From Thermomonospora echinospora (GTDB lineage: Bacteria; Actinomycetota; Actinomycetes; Streptosporangiales; Streptosporangiaceae): a stretch of 64,000 nt of DNA. Where the stretch lies: contig NZ_FNVO01000017.1 of assembly GCF_900108175.1 (NCBI RefSeq), positions 1 through 64,000 of the forward strand, read 5' to 3'. Shown piece after piece: positions 61,906 through 64,000 of the stretch. Position 1 is the stretch's first letter, and the number at the start of each line of letters is the position of its first letter. Below the pieces are notes generated by a model. It saw nothing but the letters and a program-made list of their open reading frames with translations, had not been told where the DNA came from and ran no database searches. Made by a program: the position numbers and the translations under genes.

Positions 61906-62979
61906 TCATGACTTCCGGTTTCTGAACTTGTAGGTCGCGCGCAGTTGGCTGGTGATGGCCTTCTGCCGGTTGCTGCGCTCGGCGCGCAGCCGCGCGTCCT
62001 TGCGTGAGGCCGCCCAGGCGTTCTCGCGTTGCAGTTTGCGATAGCTGTTGAGGCGGCGTTCGGTCAGCTCTCCCGCCTCGATGGCGGCCAGTACCGCGCA
62101 GCCGGGCTCGGTGTGGTGGGCGCAGTCACCGAAGCGGCAGTCCCGGGCGAGGTCTTCGATCTCGGCGAAGACGTGTTCCAGGCCGTCGGTGGTGTCGTAG
62201 AGGCCTATGCCGCGCAGGCCGGGCGTGTCTATGAGGACGCCGCCGCCGGGAAGGGGCACCAGCTCGCGGCGGACGGTGGTGTGACGCCCCTTGCCGTCCT
62301 GTGCCCGTACCTCGCTGGTGGCCAGGAGTTCGTCGCCGAGCAGCGCGTTGCCGAGGCTGGACTTGCCCGCGCCCGAGGAGCCGAGCAGGACCGTGGTGCT
62401 GCCGCTCAGCAGCGCGGTCAGTACGTCGAGGTTCTGACCGGTGGTCACGCTGGTGACTAGGACGTCCACGCCGGGTGCCAGCGCGGCCGCCTCGGCGTGC
62501 GCGGCGGCCGGGTCGGGGGCCAGGTCCGCCTTGGTGAGCACGATCAGCGGCCTGGCGCCGCTGTCCCAGGCCAGGGCCAGCAGCCGCTCCAGCCGGGCCG
62601 CGTCCAGCGCAACGGCCAGGGAGACGACGACGGCGACGATGTCGATGTTGGCGGCGAGCACCTGCCCGTGGGAGGAGCGGGAGGCCGACGAGCGCACGAT
62701 GGCGCTGCTTCGCGGTAGCAGGGCGACCAGTTCCGGGTCGGGGCCTGGGCGCAGCGCGGCCCAGTCGCCGGTGCACGGCGCCTGGAGCGGATCGGGCGAG
62801 TACGCCGCCGCGATCCGGGCTCGCGTCGGCCCGGACTCGGTGACCGCGTCGCACAGGCCGCGGTTCACCCGTACGATCCGGGCCGGCATCAGGCCGGCCT
62901 TGTGGTGTTCTGTGAAGGCGTGGTCGAGTGCTGCGGTCCATCCGTAGCGGGACAGGCCGGAGTCGAAGAGGTTCGACAA
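61906..62979 (-). CDS. rsgA: Ribosome small-subunit-dependent GTPase A
   Basis: 357-residue circularly permuted GTPase that binds the 30S subunit and helps its late maturation. Motifs in permuted order: G4 LTKADL, G1 GSSGAGKSS, G2 region GKGRHTTVRREL, G3 DTPGLRG, and the C-terminal zinc site with CRFGDCAHHTEPGC. Start TTG 62977-62979 follows the weak ribosome site AAAGGTG, which lies in overlapping short hairpins. A 25-codon leader ORF (63071-63148) precedes it. The basic C-terminus (RKDARLRAERSNRQK) fits RNA binding. Compared with housekeeping rsgA genes, the uORF arrangement is unusual and suggests regulation by translation stress. Confidence 0.94.
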   Translation of the reverse strand: MSNLFDSGLSRYGWTAALDHAFTEHHKAGLMPARIVRVNRGLCDAVTESGPTRARIAAAYSPDPLQAPCTGDWAALRPGPDPELVALLPRSSAIVRSSASRSSHGQVLAANIDIVAVVVSLAVALDAARLERLLALAWDSGARPLIVLTKADLAPDPAAAHAEAAALAPGVDVLVTSVTTGQNLDVLTALLSGSTTVLLGSSGAGKSSLGNALLGDELLATSEVRAQDGKGRHTTVRRELVPLPGGGVLIDTPGLRGIGLYDTTDGLEHVFAEIEDLARDCRFGDCAHHTEPGCAVLAAIEAGELTERRLNSYRKLQRENAWAASRKDARLRAERSNRQKAITSQLRATYKFRNRKS

Positions 62980-63070
62980 GGTGAGGCACCTTTGGTGAAG
63001 GGGCCCCGACGAGACGCAGACGCCGCTCCGCCTTAGCAGCCGGACGGGCTTACGGCAGAGAAGAAGTGGG
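62980..63070 (-). promoter_or_regulatory. Attenuator-like leader between uORF and rsgA
   Basis: CGGGGCCC (reverse strand, 63001-63008) can pair with GGGCCCCG at the end of the leader ORF (63077-63084). The rsgA ribosome site lies in CACC-AAA-GGTG (62987-62997) and in GGTG-CCT-CACC (62980-62990), two mutually exclusive stems. Movement or stalling of a ribosome on the leader ORF would change which stems form. Confidence 0.5.
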
Positions 63071-63148
63071 TCAGACCGGGGCCCGGGACGTGAGGATGGT
63101 CAGGGTCGTCCGGGCGCTGCTCACGGCAGCGGCCTTCACCGCGGTCAT
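63071..63148 (-). CDS. 25-residue leader peptide upstream of rsgA
   Basis: ATG 63146-63148 follows the strong ribosome site GGGAGGTGA and the frame ends at TGA 63071-63073, 91 nt before the rsgA TTG. The peptide is MTAVKAAAVSSARTTLTILT followed by SRAPV. Its Thr/Leu/Ile-rich centre and terminal Arg-Ala-Pro-Val resemble ribosome-stalling leaders of antibiotic-resistance genes. Support: ideal ribosome site much better than that of rsgA, position and complementary sequences. Confidence 0.65.
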   Translation of the reverse strand: MTAVKAAAVSSARTTLTILTSRAPV

Positions 63149-63196
63149 CAAACCTCACCTCCCTTTCCTCCGAGAATCCAAGACCAGCAGATCGGG

Positions 63197-63235
63197 AGCC
63201 TAGCACTTTCGGTGGAAGGCAGCGATCGCTTTTTT
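63197..63235 (-). promoter_or_regulatory. Candidate promoter of the leader-rsgA transcript
   Basis: Reverse-strand TAGGCT (63197-63202) suits a -10 box about 50 nt before the leader ATG. A tract of six A residues (63230-63235) lies just upstream of where the -35 box is expected (about 63220-63225, TCGCTG). An AT block at this place is typical of WhiB7-controlled promoters in actinomycetes; this is an inference. Confidence 0.4.
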
Positions 63236-63354
63236 GCCGGCCTCGGTCGCGGGTTCGGACGGCGGAGCGGAGGGGCGGCCGGGTGCGTGCGGCGGCCGCC
63301 TGTGGTGGCCGGGGTGTCGGGGTTTGTCGGTGGGGGCCGTTAGGGTTCCGGTGC

Positions 63355-64000
63355 ATGCGGCCCGCCAAGATCGAACCCGTCTCCGTACAGGAAGCCGTCG
63401 ACCGTTATGTGGAGATGGTGCGGGCCAAGACGTTGACCGGGCAGTTCTCCCCCGCCACCGCCGAGGTGTACTGCCGTGACGTGGGCACCTTCGCGGAGCT
63501 GGCGGGACCGGGCCGGGTACTGGACGAGCTGGACGGCGCCGATGTGGACGCGGTGCTGCTGGCGTTCGCGCGCCGCGCCGACGGCCGCCGCCGCGACGGG
63601 CAGGCCCTGGATGAGCGGGGCCGGGAGGGGCGGCGGGTGGGTGAGGCGGTGCAGAGCGCGGCCTCGCAGGCCAGGTTCCGCCGGTCGGTGTCGGTGTTCT
63701 TCCGTTATGCGGTGACGGCGGGGTGGGTGCAGCTGGACCCGATGCAGGCGGTGACGGTGTCGGCCAGGCAGCGGGGCGGGCTGCGCGCTGAGCGGCGGGC
63801 GCTGACGGTGGAACAGGCCGGTGGGCTGGTGGGCGCAGCGCAGCGGCTGGCCGACGACGGCGGCGGGCACGGCCAGGGCAGGCGGCGCGACCAGCGGACC
63901 GAGTTGCGGGACGCGCTGGTGGTGCTGCTGCTGGCGACGATGGGGCCGCGGGTGTCGGAGCTGACACGGGCCAATGTGGAGGACTTCTTCGTCAACGACG
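63355..64000 (+). CDS. Tyrosine recombinase, 5' part (continues beyond window)
   Basis: From ATG 63355 the first about 215 residues are present. The core-binding domain (VDRYVEMVRAKTLTGQFSPA, ATAEVYCRDVGTFAEL) and RFRRSVSVFFRYAVTAGWVQ precede the catalytic domain start, where the first catalytic arginine lies in ATMGPRVSELT near residue 200. The later Lys, His, Arg and Tyr residues lie outside the window. Start ATG was chosen at the beginning of the conserved region; no clear ribosome site is seen. It is a third recombinase of the Xer-like type in this window, distinct in sequence from the other two. Confidence 0.9.
   Translation, partial: MRPAKIEPVSVQEAVDRYVEMVRAKTLTGQFSPATAEVYCRDVGTFAELAGPGRVLDELDGADVDAVLLAFARRADGRRRDGQALDERGREGRRVGEAVQSAASQARFRRSVSVFFRYAVTAGWVQLDPMQAVTVSARQRGGLRAERRALTVEQAGGLVGAAQRLADDGGGHGQGRRRDQRTELRDALVVLLLATMGPRVSELTRANVEDFFVND

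Overview
The window is GC-rich DNA with a strong G/C bias at third codon positions, from an actinomycete. Supporting markers are a CIRCE-controlled stand-alone groEL, an NDMA-type alcohol dehydrogenase, a SARP/BTAD regulator, a mycothiol-dependent isomerase-like protein, MprA/MprB-like two-component proteins, leaderless promoters and many TetR regulators. A Streptosporangiales/Thermomonosporaceae-like host is a reasonable guess, but no rRNA or species marker is present. I found no tRNA, rRNA, CRISPR array or replication origin.

Layout. 1-6.2 kb: 5' part of groEL with its CIRCE operator, a TetR gene with a three-half-site operator, a MocR regulator, a cupin gene, an MFS remnant, an alpha/beta hydrolase and a virginiamycin-B-lyase remnant. 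6.3-10.2 kb: an ECF41-type sigma factor next to an FAD oxidoreductase, a 26-bp palindrome, a dead serine-resolvase fragment and a beta-propeller-like protein. 10.3-20.8 kb: divergent TetR/SDR pair, DUF1963, DUF885-like protein with divergent TetR, SDR, alcohol dehydrogenase, pyruvyl-transferase-like protein and a dehalogenase-like hydrolase. 21-27.9 kb: SARP regulator, DrrAB-like ABC exporter with DUF4097 and ribbon-helix-helix partners, and a small arsenic locus (arsR, arsC, divergent arsI). 28-33.3 kb: lactate 2-monooxygenase, divergent acyl-CoA ligase and di-iron ferritin-like protein, and a BtrH-like protein. 33.5-35.8 kb: a WYL remnant, a tyrosine recombinase and several long hairpins. 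35.8-44.5 kb: NmrA/EamA/MarR set, MFS/AraC pair, a very Ala-rich protein and a two-component system. 44.6-56.6 kb: SDR, TIGR03086 protein, a divergent four-gene probable copper locus, an HTH protein with palindromic operators, SRPBCC, LysR/class V aminotransferase, HAD-IIA phosphatase, a nonsense-interrupted AraC gene and a fatty-acid hydroxylase. 56.6-64 kb: crotonase/TetR pair, then a degraded mobile segment (Tn3 transposase relic, tyrosine recombinase with a 32-bp palindrome, erythromycin-esterase relic), a GNAT gene, rsgA with a leader peptide, and the 5' end of a third tyrosine recombinase.

How it fits together. Much of the window consists of small divergent regulator/target pairs, each with visible inverted repeats between them. 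Relics of drug-inactivating enzymes (streptogramin lyase, erythromycin esterase), Tn3 parts and three tyrosine recombinases mark it as accessory DNA that has gained and lost genes. The least explained parts are the leader peptide before rsgA, the palindrome abutting the recombinase at 59 kb, and the cupredoxin/YtkA-like membrane locus at 46-50 kb.
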